Positions 21,502-31,942 of a stretch of 34,222 bases of DNA are shown here, piece by piece. Location of the stretch: contig JADDMT010000217.1 of the NCBI GenBank assembly GCA_021401465.1, forward strand, positions 1 to 34,222, given 5' to 3'. Each line of letters opens with the position of its first letter. Positions within the stretch are counted from its first letter, which is position 1. The translations under genes and the position numbers were made by a program. The notes beneath the pieces are model-generated. The model was given only the letters and a program-made list of their open reading frames with translations. It did no database searches and was not told the DNA's origin. The stretch comes from Teratosphaeria epicoccoides (taxonomy: Eukaryota; Ascomycota; Dothideomycetes; Mycosphaerellales; Teratosphaeriaceae).

Positions 21502-21930
21502 ATGGCGCACAAAGCAAGCGGAGCGGTATCAGAGGACTATGAATTACTTCCTCCACGCGCGGCACTACCTACTCGTGTCTCAGGGCGAATTCTTCGGACC
21601 GTGCGAGGGTTCTTCATCAGTGACACCATTACACGCGCGGCACGATCGGAGCACTGGCTTGCTTCGCTTTCCCCTTCTAGCTCAGCGGGCGGATCTTTCA
21701 ATGCCCCCCATGGGCCCTAGACTGCAAGGTGCGCCCCGTAGTCAGTGATCTTGCCTCCGATCCGCCGCAGGTACACGGGGCATCGGCGCAGTCTATGGCA
21801 TATGTATCACTCGGCGCATACCAGCTTGCCGAAACGACCGTCTGGCCCGTGCTTACAACCAGGAGCTGCACCTTGTCCGACATCGACCAGTATCTCGCCA
21901 CCACTCGAGGTCCATCACTGCGGGCTAGTA
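21502..21930 (+). pseudogene. 5' fragment of an unknown host gene, cut by the repeat border
   Basis: An ATG at 21502 in good context (ATAAATGGC) opens a frame of plausible protein (DYELLPPRAALPTRVSGRI, later ISDTITRAARSEHWL) to a TAG at 21718-21720. A second frame from about 21770 continues convincingly (AYVSLGAYQLAETTVWPV, then SDIDQYLATTRGPSL) until mutated repeat sequence begins near 21930. The two can be joined by a short intron only if the TAG was once a sense codon, for example TGG. I do not recognise the family. It looks like the beginning of a gene whose remainder was lost to transposon insertion, with mutation perhaps leaking into the flank. Confidence 0.4.
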
Positions 21931-22187
21931 TCCTGATAACTTTTAGCCTTGTAGTTAGCACTTATGAGCCTATGTTTAGCCTAGGCACTTCTAGTAGTTT
22001 AAAGAGCTTATACTACTTGCTATTAGTCTATACTACATACTACTTTGTTGTGAATCTGCTCTATCACGTGATTACTACTAAGGTAGCACACAATATCAGA
22101 CAAAATAGCCGCATAGTAGATAGTCTAATGCATTACAATCTACCTTTAGTAAGACACGCTACTAGCATTAACTATGTCTATTGTCAT
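21931..22187. other. Repeat relic between host DNA and chromovirus A
   Basis: About 250 bp with the CTA/TAG richness of the repeats. A + strand open frame reaches about 22214, but I recognise nothing in it. It is probably a scrap of an older element into which A inserted. Confidence 0.4.
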
Positions 22188-22363
22188 TGTAAAGGGCAAG
22201 GCCCTAAGTCTTAGCATAGGCTAGGGCCTATACGCAGCGCGCGACGTAACCCCTAACAAGGCTAGCCATAAAAGACCGGACAACTAGCAGATAGTCCCTC
22301 TCTCCCTATTATACTTGTTAAATACTACATGAACCCCTATGTATACGCTGTTTACCTATAACA
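22188..22363 (+). repeat. 5' LTR of element A
   Basis: It starts TGTAAAGGGCAAGGCCC and ends CCTATAACA, 176 bp. It aligns along its length with the two 163-bp LTRs of element B in inverted orientation, with many transitions and a short insertion in the middle. The promoter box is CATAAAAG at 22267-22274 where B has TATAAAAG. The five bases before it (GTCAT) may be a target duplication, but the right end of A is lost. Confidence 0.85.
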
Positions 22364-22384
22364 TTAAGTATGATTAATTTTACT

Positions 22385-23567
22385 ATGGAAAGGCCGTCTC
22401 CTAGCTAATTAACCCTAGTGTCCAAAGGATCTACAAACAAGGAAGCGTTAGCAGAAATGCGCTATGTCGTCAAGGGAATACATACCTAGTAACAGCAAAT
22501 TATGGCTAAGCTAATAGCTACGCAGACTACGCTAAATGAATTAGAGTCCTAATAGTGACAAAACCTAGGTGTCCTGTCAGAGGAACTACTAAAGACTCTC
22601 GCAGACGCGCTAGCTGTAGCAACGCATGTAAACTCCATCATAGAACTAACAGGACCCTAAGAGTAGAGGCTACTAACATAGGACAGAAGACTCTATATTA
22701 GGAGTTCGCTTAGGGCGCACTCTAGGATAAAACCCCTAATAGGCGTAGATTATTACTAGAACATAATCTACGACACCCTCCCTACTCGCTAGCGCGCCTA
22801 GATGCGCCATTTCTAGGAGAAAGGAGGCCCGGACAGGGCGAAGGACCCTAAAGCTTTCCTCACGCAACTTAAGGCCATGTTTGCAGACAGTAATAAGACA
22901 GCGAAAGCTCTAGAATAGCTTATAAGCCTCTAACATGTAGCAGGCTAGCCGTGGCACGAGCACTAGCTAGAATTTGACAAACTCCTGCTGTTAGCAGGAG
23001 GGGACTAGTAGACAGATGACGCGAAGATTAGATACCTTAAGAATTCGTTTTCGAATCCTGCTAGGATGTACATAGCGAACGTAAAAGATAAGGGGGACTA
23101 CTACGCGTTTACAGAGGAGGTTAAAAGGGTCATGACAAACTCTAAGGTAACCGACTAGTTCAAGGCGGCCTATAGGAGGTAGTTAAGAGAAAAGAACAAG
23201 GACTCTAAAGGTATTCCTATAGCTGCTATGTAGGTGCCTAACCCTAGGGTTAGACCCTAAATAGGACGTAGATAGGGATATAGTCATAGCACTAACTCGT
23301 ACTATAGGAGACTAATATGACGGCAAAGGACCCTGACAAAACAACAGGGGGAAACGACGCGCTAAATAGGTAGACGCTACAGAGAGAGAGAAACGCTAGG
23401 AGAATAACCTGTGCTACTACTACAGAGCGTCTAGACACTAAGTTAAGGGGTGTCCCTACGCCTCGGCTATACCCCTAGCCTAGATTAACATAACTAGAGT
23501 GTCGCTATTACTAGAGGACGATAGAATAGCAGAGGAACCTAGGAGGAAAAACTCGGGAAAAGATTGA
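22385..23567 (+). pseudogene. gag: Gag of element A
   Basis: From ATG 22385 the frame encodes a capsid-type Gag (for example KDPKAFLTQLKAMFADSNK), with TAG at Gln and Trp positions. A single-base insertion near 23264, seen against element B, moves the frame from 2 to 0. The C-terminal nucleocapsid has a zinc knuckle at about 23412-23455 of CX2CX4HX4C form, in which the second Cys reads Tyr. Gag ends at TGA 23565-23567, two codons after a GGGAAAA slippery heptamer. Gag packages the element's RNA into virus-like particles in the cytoplasm. Confidence 0.8.
23555..23561 (+). promoter_or_regulatory. -1 ribosomal frameshift site (gag-pol) of element A
   Basis: G GGA AAA in the gag frame fits the X XXY YYZ slippery rule and is followed by GAT TGA, the gag stop. 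Slipping back one base continues as AGA TTG ACT, exactly the frame that encodes protease and RT. The same heptamer is kept in element B. Confidence 0.7.
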
Positions 23568-25327
23568 CTCCTGCTTAGAGTCAGGAAGCGGGAGTAACAG
23601 AGACATTAGCAGAAGGATAGGAGAGAGTTAAGGGATCTATAGACAGGAACCTAATTTATACTAATGTAGTCCTAGCAAATAATACTAGGACATTAGCTCT
23701 CATTAATGAGGGGTACTAATACTACGCTGCAATTAACGGAGACCTAGTAAAAGGTCTTAGCTTGAGCTTAATAAGCAAAGAGTTATGCATAGCGAGGGGC
23801 GTAACAGCGTCGATGCGAGACTCCGCGGTAGAAGGAGTAGTCGCCTTCTAGATAGAAATCGAGGGGTTCTAGTAACTAGTGTACGCATACATAGTAAAGG
23901 ATCTAGCCTTCCCCCTGATACTAGGGAACCCCTAGAAGGCTTACAATAAAGTGCAGACCGCGCTAGAAAGGCGTCAGTATTAGCATAGGAGAGCGGGACA
24001 GTAGATAGACAAAGGACAGAACTACTAAGAATACGAGGACTATAGGAACTTTACCTAGGTATGCGCGACCGCGACAGCGGATGTCGCAGAGGCCTTAAAG
24101 GCAAAGGAATATCTGACGCTAGACAAGTTAAGAAAGGCGCTACCTCTAGAGCTTTAGCACATAGCTCCGCTATTCTGCCGCTAAGAAGCAGAAAAATTAG
24201 CGCTATACCGCCCTAGCATTAACTACCGCATTAAACTCCGCGAAGGACTAGATAGATCCTAACCGGCTCTGCTGTAGGGACCCCTGTATAGCATGTCAAA
24301 GGAGGAACTACTTGTTTTAAGGAAGTCCTTAGACGAACTGTTAGGGAAGGGATTCATTCAGCCTACTAACTTAGAGGCTACGGCTCGCGTGCTTTTTGTC
24401 TAGAAGCTAGGGGGGGGGGCTCCGGTTCTGCTACGATTACTACGCCCTTAACGCGATCACAAAGCAAGATAAATACCCCCTCCTGTTAATACTAGAGACC
24501 TTGAGGAACCTCACGGGCGCCTAGTAGCTTACTAAGGTAGACGTAGTGTCAGCCTTCTACTAAATCCGTATAGCGAAAGGCCATGAGTACAAGACAGCCT
24601 TTCGTATAAGGTTCAGTTCATTTAAATAGCTAGTATGTCCGTTTAGTTTATCTAGGGCTCTAGCAACGTTCTAACGATATATTAACACACTACTACGCGA
24701 GGAATTAGACGACTACGCCTCTGCGTACATAGACGACGTTATTATATATAGCGGCAGTTCGCGAGAAGACTATTTCGCTAAAGTAACGCGAGTACTCTAG
24801 AAGCTCTAGGACAGGGGCCTCTACCTTGACCCTAGGAAGAGCGAGTTTGCTAAAAAGGATATCAAGTACCTAGGGTTCATAATCCATGCTAACAGAAAAG
24901 GCGTAGGGACTAAGCCAGAAAAGGTAGAGGCCGTGCGTAACTAGGAGCGGCTAAAAACACAAAAGGAAGTCTGTAGATTCCTCGGCTTTGCTAACTACTA
25001 CAGGATGTTTATCCTAAACTACTCGAAGACAGCTAGGCCCTTGATAGCGCTTACAGGGAAGGGCAGACCGTTCTCCTAGGGGGAACTCGAGGAGTCCGCG
25101 TTTAGAACGCTAAAAGCGAAGTTCTGTTTAGCGCTAGTCCTTTCTTAATAGAACCTAGAGCTGCCGACCTTTTTAGAGACTAACTGCAGCGGGTTTACGT
25201 TAGGGGCGGCTCTCCTGCAAGAAAGCAACAGAGTCTGGAGACTAGTAGGCTTCTTCTCACAGAAACTTAATAAGGCGGAGATTAATTACGACATCTATGA
25301 CAAGGAGATGCTAGCTATGATATCTAG
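23562..25327 (+). pseudogene. pol: Pol of element A, first part (protease, RT, start of RNase H)
   Basis: It follows gag in the -1 frame. A retroviral-type protease core appears as ALINEGY, where the family normally has D-S/T-G, followed after about 70 residues by FPLILGNP. RT begins near 24330 (KGFIQPTNLEATARVLFV) and has the YIDD catalytic box at 24726. A run of ten G at 24410-24419, nine positions in element B, shifts the frame inside RT. RNase H starts ETNCSG near 25180 and stops at the B insertion, in EMLAMISS. TAG codons stand at many Gln and Trp positions. Non-functional. Confidence 0.85.
25323..25327. repeat. Target-site duplication of element B, left copy
   Basis: TCTAG directly before the LTR TGTCACAGG; the same five bases follow the right LTR at 32106-32110. 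A 5-bp duplication is usual for Ty3/gypsy integration. Confidence 0.85.
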
Positions 25328-25490
25328 TGTCACAGGTAAATAGCGTATACACAGGGGTTCATGTAGTATTTAACAAGTACGATAGGGAGAGAAGGACTAT
25401 CTGCTAGCTGTCTAGTCTTTTATAGCCGGCCTCGTCAGGGGGTCGCACAGGCCCTAGCCTGTGCCAAGACTCAGGGCCTCGCCCTTCACA
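25328..25490 (-). repeat. 3' LTR of element B
   Basis: 163 bp, TGTCACAGG to CCCTTCACA on the + strand (TGTGAAGGG to CCTGTGACA in element sense). TATAAAAG in element sense lies at 25417-25424. It is nearly identical to 31943-32105. Confidence 0.95.
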
Positions 25491-25493
25491 TTA

Positions 25494-25515
25494 CCCCCCC
25501 CCCCCCCCCCCCCCC
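25494..25515 (-). promoter_or_regulatory. Poly-G polypurine tract of element B
   Basis: 22 uninterrupted C on the + strand, so 22 G in element sense, three bases from the 3' LTR. The position is that of the polypurine tract that primes plus-strand DNA synthesis. A pure G run is unusual and may have grown by slippage; its length may also be a sequencing uncertainty. Confidence 0.6.
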
Positions 25516-25836
25516 TTCTTGTTCACAGCAAGGAATCCGTCAGTTTCCTTCTAGCACATAAAGTCTAGATCGCGGCTAGGCTAACACGGCTTCCTAACTT
25601 TACTTCTCTTGTCTAAGTCTACTCTACCTATCTAAGTCTACTTTACTTCATACTTCTTACGCTCCCTATTCTCCTATGCCTACAGCCTAGCCTCTAACCG
25701 GTCTTGCCGGGTTCCTAGACTCTACTTCGCTTATTTAAGTCTACTTTACTTTCTACCTCTCTTTACTTCACTTCTATTTATCGCCATCTAAGCCATTATA
25801 GGGGCGCTCCTAGGCCTATGCTAGTACGTCCCTTAC
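25516..25836. other. Pyrimidine-rich spacer of element B
   Basis: Strongly C/T-rich on the + strand, with the phrase TAAGTCTACT repeated at about 25614, 25634 and 25736. No coding frame is recognisable. It lies upstream of the antisense gene's TATA box and may include its promoter. Confidence 0.5.
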
Positions 25837-25846
25837 TATATAAAAA
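25837..25846 (+). promoter_or_regulatory. TATA box of the antisense gene in element B
   Basis: TATATAAAAA lies 47 bases before the ATG at 25884, in the direction opposite to gag-pol, followed by C/T-rich sequence. Confidence 0.6.
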
Positions 25847-25883
25847 GCGCCCTTCGCTATTACTCTTGCTTCCTTTCTCTTAC

Positions 25884-26777
25884 ATGCCTACCTTAAATCG
25901 TAAGCCCCCCCCCCCTCTTTCTCCTACCTTCTAGCCTTTTCTCCGGGATTCTGGGCGATACTAACTAGAATCAGATGGCCCCTACTATCTACTACGTCGA
26001 CTACGCCCTCTAGGGCGTAGATTACGTCCTATAATCGGTATGTCCTAGATTCCTTGTCGTTATGCTCGGCTTTAGCTAATGAATCTGTCTAGTCTACCTG
26101 AGCCCGCGCCTGCTAGCGCTACGCTAGCAAGCGCTTAAACTGCAAAGCCCTGTACGCGTTACTTAGTGTCTGCGTAAAATGCTCTACTAACTTAGCTAGC
26201 CCCGCCCTCGCCTACGTCTCCTATGCCTCCTAGACCCGTTCCTAGGACGCCGACAGGTATGACCCGCTCCCTAGGGGGTTTTGCACGGCTAACATCATGA
26301 TAGCGCTGCCGCGCATAACGACCTAGCGAAGGTCCTTAAGGCCTGGCGGGCCTTAGGGCCTTTGTAGTTAGCGGGTCTGCTATCTAGGTATTTTCTATTA
26401 GTGTCCTCCATGATTCCGCCGCTAACCTCGAGCAGCGTCGTAGCCTAGGAGGTCATGGGGACCGTAGGCGCCGCTATCGCCTAGTAGGGCCTCCTGTAAG
26501 TTCATCCTATACTCTGTGTGTTTCTACGCGCTAACAGTTTAGAAGGTCTAGGGGCATTCTACTAGCGCTTACCCTAGGTAGGCGTCAGGAGAACGTTGCT
26601 AGTAAGGGCGAGAGCCCTCGTCGCCATCAGTCTGGCGCTGCTACGCGGGGCCCTAACCGAGAGGCTAGGGACTCCGACAGCAGCCTAGTTAGCAGGTCTA
26701 GGGGGTCTAGCGAGGGCCCCTCGGACAGCAGGGGGGCTGGCCCCGCTAGCGGGGCCCCTAGTAACAATCCCGCCTGA
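25884..26777 (+). pseudogene. Antisense Cys-rich accessory ORF of chromovirus B
   Basis: An ATG at 25884 behind a TATA box opens a frame (MPTLNRKPPPP) that remains protein-like, apart from TAG, to about 26350 and contains a Cys-rich part: NESV, then RLNCKALYALLSVCVKC, then GFCTANIM. From about 26400 the coherent signal is in another + frame with a disordered Arg/Ser/Pro-rich tail (KGESPRRHQSGAATRGPNRE) ending at TGA 26775-26777, so an indel probably lies between; the 11-C run at 25905-25915 is another possible slip. The N-terminal CxxC region and charged disordered tail echo the antisense ORF of element 1. It lies between pol and the 3' LTR, tail-to-tail with pol. Family not recognised, function unknown. 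Confidence 0.5.
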
Positions 26778-27014
26778 TTGTCGCTAGGGTCCTCTATCCT
26801 CGGCGCGGGGGCCTGCAGCTAGGGGGGGGTTTTTTTTCTCTTGTTGTATATATAGCTACCTAATGTCAATTTTCCCCCTCTAACTCTTGTCCTTTCTTAA
26901 ACGCCTGTACTCCTTGTTATAAATGCTAGACTCCCTTTGCTAAGTCCTGCATCTTATTTCCTTTTTCTTCTTGTCCTACCTCTCTCTAGGGCCGTCGTTG
27001 TTCTCCGCGCTTCC
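26778..27014 (-). other. Possible C-terminal extension of pol B
   Basis: Beyond the TAG at 27015 the pol frame stays open, apart from TAG, to about 26830, giving a lysine-rich stretch that includes GSAENNDGPRER. As TAG often replaces Gln or Trp here, pol may once have ended further on, reaching almost to the antisense gene's stop at 26775. Confidence 0.35.
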
Positions 27015-30000
27015 CTAAGCCTGCTCAAAGCGGTCTATTACTTCAGTGTCTATTAGGTTTTCTAGGGGCTCCTATGTAGGTTTGTAGTACCCTGACTATT
27101 TTACTAGGACCTCGTGTCCTCTTCCCCTTCTCTTGTCTCTCGCGCAGAGTATCTCCTCTACTAACCACTCCTCGTACGACTTAAACAAAAGGGGGTCTGG
27201 CTGTTTTTCGTCGTTCTCCTGCCTAGGCATAGGGTCCTTGCCTGCTAGTCTTAGCAGGTTAGTATAGAACACTAGGTATATATTATTCGGGAGCCTAGTC
27301 AAGCGGATAGAGACTAGTAATAACACTTCGGCTACTATGTACTTCGCATGCTTAGCGTCTAAGCTTTTCTTGGGTCTCTCTGTAGTGTAGTTCCGTAGAT
27401 CTAGCTAGACCTTGTTACAGACTTTATAAATTAGGGCGAGGTTTCGGCGTTTATTAGCAGACTCCTCCTGTTCTTACATGGAAGCCGCTATTGTTACTTA
27501 GCAGATTCCTGTTATGTCCCGAATCTTCCCTATGAACGCCCTTGCCCTCTCGGCTGCCTTTAACAGGCTAGGTCCTACGGGGTCCTTAGTTAAAGGTATA
27601 GGGCCCTATGCTTCGTAGCTATAGGTAGCGAAGAAGGGGCTCATGCTAATTCCTAAATGATACCTCCTGTTTAGCGCTAGTTAAGCTACAGGGAGCCATT
27701 ACTTCTAGTCAGATTGCTCATAGTTAATATAGTTCCAGAGGTACGCTTATACCTCTTAGTTTAGGCGTTTAGGGCCTCTGTCTATTTGTAGGTAGTACGT
27801 AGAGCTTAACTGCTAGGACACGCCTATTCCTTTACAGAAGGTCGTCTAGAAGGTGCTAGTCTAGTTAGTGCCCTAGTCGCTCGTAATAGCTGTTAGCATT
27901 CCATGGTACTAGGCCTAGTAATCCATAAACTTCTCTGCGTACTCCTCTGCTTTCATGCTAGGCATTACCTGTAAAACCACGTACTTGCATAGGCGATCCT
28001 TAATAACCTATAGGTACTAACATCCCTCGGAATTAGGCAGGTCCGTCATAAAGTCCATGGAGATCTCCTAGAAGAATCTGTTAGGAACTAGTAATAGCTT
28101 TAGTAGTCTGTACTTATACTCTCTCTATACTTTGTTATGACTATAGTAGTTACAGTTCCTTAGGAACTGCTAGACATGCTTAGACAGTAACGGCTAGTAG
28201 AAGTCGCGCCCTAGGATCATCGTCGTGGCGTCCTGTCCTAGGTGCCTGTATACCGTAGCGTCATGCATAGACTAAATGAGCTTCGTCCTAAGCATGTCGT
28301 TACTTTCGTCCCTAGAGTCCGAGGTCTCGCCCTCGAGCTAACTGTCGTTTGCTCCTAGGACCCATAGTTTGTCGCGGTATTGCAGGAAGCCCCTCTTGTT
28401 AATCTTGTAGTCCCCTGCTTGTAGTTTCAGCCTCGCTCTAGCTAGTAGCGCCTAGGAGCCGCTCTTTACTACTTTTAACACTGTCGAGTACAGCTCGTCT
28501 TTCTCTACTGTGGCTGCCTATAAGTCATTAAGGGTGCTGTCCTAGAACGGCCTAATAGGCTCCTAGTTAGAGGTTACGGAGTTAGCGAATTGCTGTTCGT
28601 TCTCTACTATAGTAGTAGGTAACAGGCCGATCGGGGTAATCGGTACGACGTCCCTGCTCTTATCCACGGGGTCCGGCTAACTCTCCATGACTTCTAGGTC
28701 TAGAAACCTCCTAAACCGTGATTCCTTATCTTCTGCCCCTAGCGTGTCCTGTTCTCGTCTTGACAACGCGTCTAGGACTACTCCTTTAGCGCCTAGGCGA
28801 TATACTAGGGAAAACTAGAATTGCGCGAGGGTCTCGTACTACCGTATCTGCTGCTCGGACAGCTGTCGCTTAACCATGAAGTACTCTAGGGTTTTGTGGT
28901 CCGTGAGAATAGTAAAGGGCCTACACGACTTCAGCTCGGGGCCCTAGAACTTCAGGCTAGATATCACAGCTAGCATCTCCTTGTCGTAGATGTCGTAATT
29001 AATCTCCGCCTTATTAAGTTTCTGTGAGAAGAAGCCTACTAGTCTCTAGACTCCGTTGTTTTCTTACAGGAGAGCCGCCCCTAACGCAAACCCGCTACAG
29101 TTAGTCTCTAAAAAGGTCAGCAGCTCCGGGTTCTATTAAGAAAGGACTAGCGCTAAACAGAACTTCGCTTTTAGCGTTCTAAACACAGACTCCTCGAGTT
29201 CCCCCTAGGAGAACGGTCTGCCCTTCCCTGTAAGCGCCGTTAAGGGCCTAGCCGTCTTCGAGTAGTTCAGGATGAACATCCTGTAGTAGTTAGCGAAGCC
29301 GAGGAATCTACGGACTTCCTTTTATGTTTTTAGCCGCTCCTAGTTACGCACAGCCTCTACCTTTTCTAGCTCGGTCCCTACGCCTTTTCTGTTAGCATGG
29401 ATTATGAACCCTAGGTACTTGATATCCTTTTTGGCAAACTCGCTCTTCCTGGGGTTAAGGTAGAGGCCCCTATCCTAGAGCTTCTAGAGTACTCGCGTTA
29501 CTTTAGCGAAATAGTCTTCTTGCGAACTACCGCTATATATAATGACGTCGTCTATGTACGCGGAGGCGTAGTCGTCTAATTCCTCACGTAGCAGTATGTT
29601 AATATATCGTTAGAACGTTGCTAGAGCCCCGGATAAACCGAACGGACACACTAGCTATTTAAATGAACCGAACCTCGTGTAAAAGGCTGTCTTGTACTCA
29701 TGGCCTTTCGCCATATAGATTTAGTAGAAGGCTAACACTACATCTACCTTAGTGAGCTACTAGGCGCCCGTGAGGTTCCTCAAGGTCTCTAGTATTAACA
29801 GGAGGGGGTACCTATCTTGCTTTGTGATCGCGTTAAGGGCGCGGTAATCGCAGTAGAACTAGAGCCCTCCTCCTAGCTTCTAGACAAAAAGCACAGGAGC
29901 CGTAGCCTCTAAGTTAGTAGGCCGAATGAATCCCTTCCCTAACAGTTCGTCTAAGGACTTCCTTAAAACTAGTAGTTCCTCCTTCGACATGCTATATAGG

Positions 30001-30727
30001 GGTCCCTATAGCAGAGCCGGTTAGGATCTGTCTAGTCCTTCGCGGAGTTCGATGCAGTAGTCAATACTAGGGCGGTGTAGCGCTAATTTTTCCGCTTCTT
30101 AGCGGCAGAACAGCGGAGCTATGTGCTAAAGCTCCGGAGGTAGCGCCTTCCTTAACTTGTCTAGCGTCGGATATTCCTTTGCCTTTAAGGCCTCCGCGAC
30201 ATCCGCCGTTACGGTCGCGCATACCTAGGTAAAGTTCCTGTAGTCCTCGTATTCTCGGTAGTTCCGTCCTTCGTTTATCTACTGTCCCGCTCTCCTATGC
30301 TAATACTGACGCCTTTCTGGCGCGGTCCGCACTTTATTGTGAGCCTTCTAGGGGTTCCCTAGTATCAGGGGGAAGGCTAGATCCTTTACTACGTATGCGT
30401 ACACTAGTTGCTAGAACCTCTTGATTTCTATCTAGAAGGCGACTACTCCTTCTACCGCGGAGTCTCGCATCGACGCTATTACGCCTCTCGCTATGTGTGA
30501 CTCTTTGCTTATTAAGCTTAAGCCGAGACCTTTTACTAGGTCTCCGTTAATCGCAGCGTAGCATTAGCACCCCTTATCGATAAGAGCTAATGTCCTGGTA
30601 TTATTTGCTAGGACTACATTAGTATAGATTAGGTTCCTGTCCATGGATCCCTTAACTCTCTCCTATCCTTCTGCTAATGTCTCCGTTACTCCTACTTCCT
30701 GACTCTAAGTAGGAGTTAATCTTTTCC
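27015..30727 (-). pseudogene. pol: Pol polyprotein of element B, with chromodomain
   Basis: About 1235 codons in the -1 frame after gag. Protease core ALIDKGC near 30590. RT starts KGFIRPTN and has its YIDD box near 29550, followed by RNase H (ETNCSG near 29090). The integrase zinc finger (YRHLGQ to FLRNCNYY) is near 28150-28260. The catalytic region starts MDFMTDLPN; where the family has a catalytic Glu it reads Lys (RGPKRLN, near 27770). A chromodomain near 27010-27190 shows VEEILCARDKRRGRGHEVLVK, then SGY and ENLIDTEVIDRFE. The TAG at 27015-27017 may be the true stop or a mutated sense codon. TAG and some TAA occur throughout, so the product is dead. Confidence 0.9.
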
Positions 30728-31921
30728 CGAGTTGTTCCTCCTAGGTTCCTCTGCTATTCTATTGTCCTCTAGCAATGGCGACACTCTAGTCGTATTAATC
30801 CGGGCTAGGGGTGTAGCCGAGGCGTAGGGACACCCCTTGACTTAGTATCTAGACGCTCTGTAGCAGTAGCACAGGTTATTCTCCTAGCGTTTCTCTCTCT
30901 CTGTAGCGTCTACCTATTTAGCGCGTCGTTTCCCCCTGTTGTTTTGTTAGGGTCCTTTGCTGTCATATTAGTCTCCTATAGTACGAGTTAGTGCTATGAC
31001 TATATCCTTATCCGCGTCTATTTAGGATCTGACTCTAGGGTTAGGTACCTACATAGCAGCTATAGGAATACCTTTAGAGTCCTTGTTCTTTTCTCTTAAC
31101 TACCTCCTATAGGCCGCCTTGAACTAGTCGGTTGCCTTAGAGTTTGTCATGACCCTTTCGACCTCCTCTGCAAACGCGTAGTAGTCCCCCTTGTCTCTTA
31201 CGTTCGCCATGTACATCCTAGCAGGGTTCGAAAACGAATTCTTAAGGTATCCGATCTTCACGTTATCTGTCTACTAGTCCCCTCCTGCTAACAGCAGGAG
31301 TTCGTCGAATTCTAGCTAGTGCTCGTGCCATGGCTAGCCTACTGTATGTTAGAGGGTCGTGAGCTGTTCTAGAGCTCTCGCTGTCTTGTTATTGTCCGCG
31401 AACATGGCCTCGAGATGCGTAAGGAAGGCTTTAGGGTCCTTCGCTCCGTCCGGGCCTCCTTTCTCCCAGAAATGGCGCATCTAGGCGCGCTAGCGAGCAG
31501 GGAGGGTGTCGTAGATTATGTTCTAGTAATAATCCATGCCTATTAGGGGTTTTACCCTAGAGCGCGCCCTAAACGAACTCCTAATACAGAGCAGGTAATC
31601 CCTAAACGATTCGGCTTTTCTGTCCTATGTTAGTAGCCTCTATTCTCAGGGTCCCGTTAGTTCTATGAAGGAGTTCGCACGCGTTACTACGGCTAGCGCG
31701 TCCGCGAGGGTCTTTAGTAGCTCCTCTGACAGGACGCCTAGGTTCTGTCGCTATTAGGACTCCGATTCATTTAACGCGGCCCTCGTGGCTGTTAGCTCGG
31801 CCATAATTTGCTGTTGCTAGGTATGCATTCCCTCGACAACACGGCGCATTTCTGCTAACGCTTCCTCGTTCGTGGATCCTTCGGACACTAGGGTTAATTA
31901 GCTAGGAGATAGCCTTTCTAT
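30716..31921 (-). pseudogene. gag: Gag of element B
   Basis: 401 codons. The position of A's gag ATG reads ATA here (31919-31921), a G-to-A change that removes the start. The frame is otherwise free of indels. It covers the capsid region (KDPKAFLTHLEAMFADNNK, then LEFDELLLLAGGD) and a C-terminal CX2CX4HX4C knuckle in which the second Cys and the His read Tyr. By hand count, internal stops are about 17 TAG, 6 TAA and 1 TGA, nearly all where Gln or Trp fits. It ends at TAA 30716-30718, two codons after GGGAAAA. Confidence 0.85.
30722..30728 (-). promoter_or_regulatory. -1 ribosomal frameshift site (gag-pol) of element B
   Basis: GGGAAAA on the minus strand, in phase as G GGA AAA, then GAT TAA. 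The pol frame begins by a one-base backward slip here, as in element A. Confidence 0.7.
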
Positions 31922-31942
31922 AGTGAAATTGATCGTACTTAA

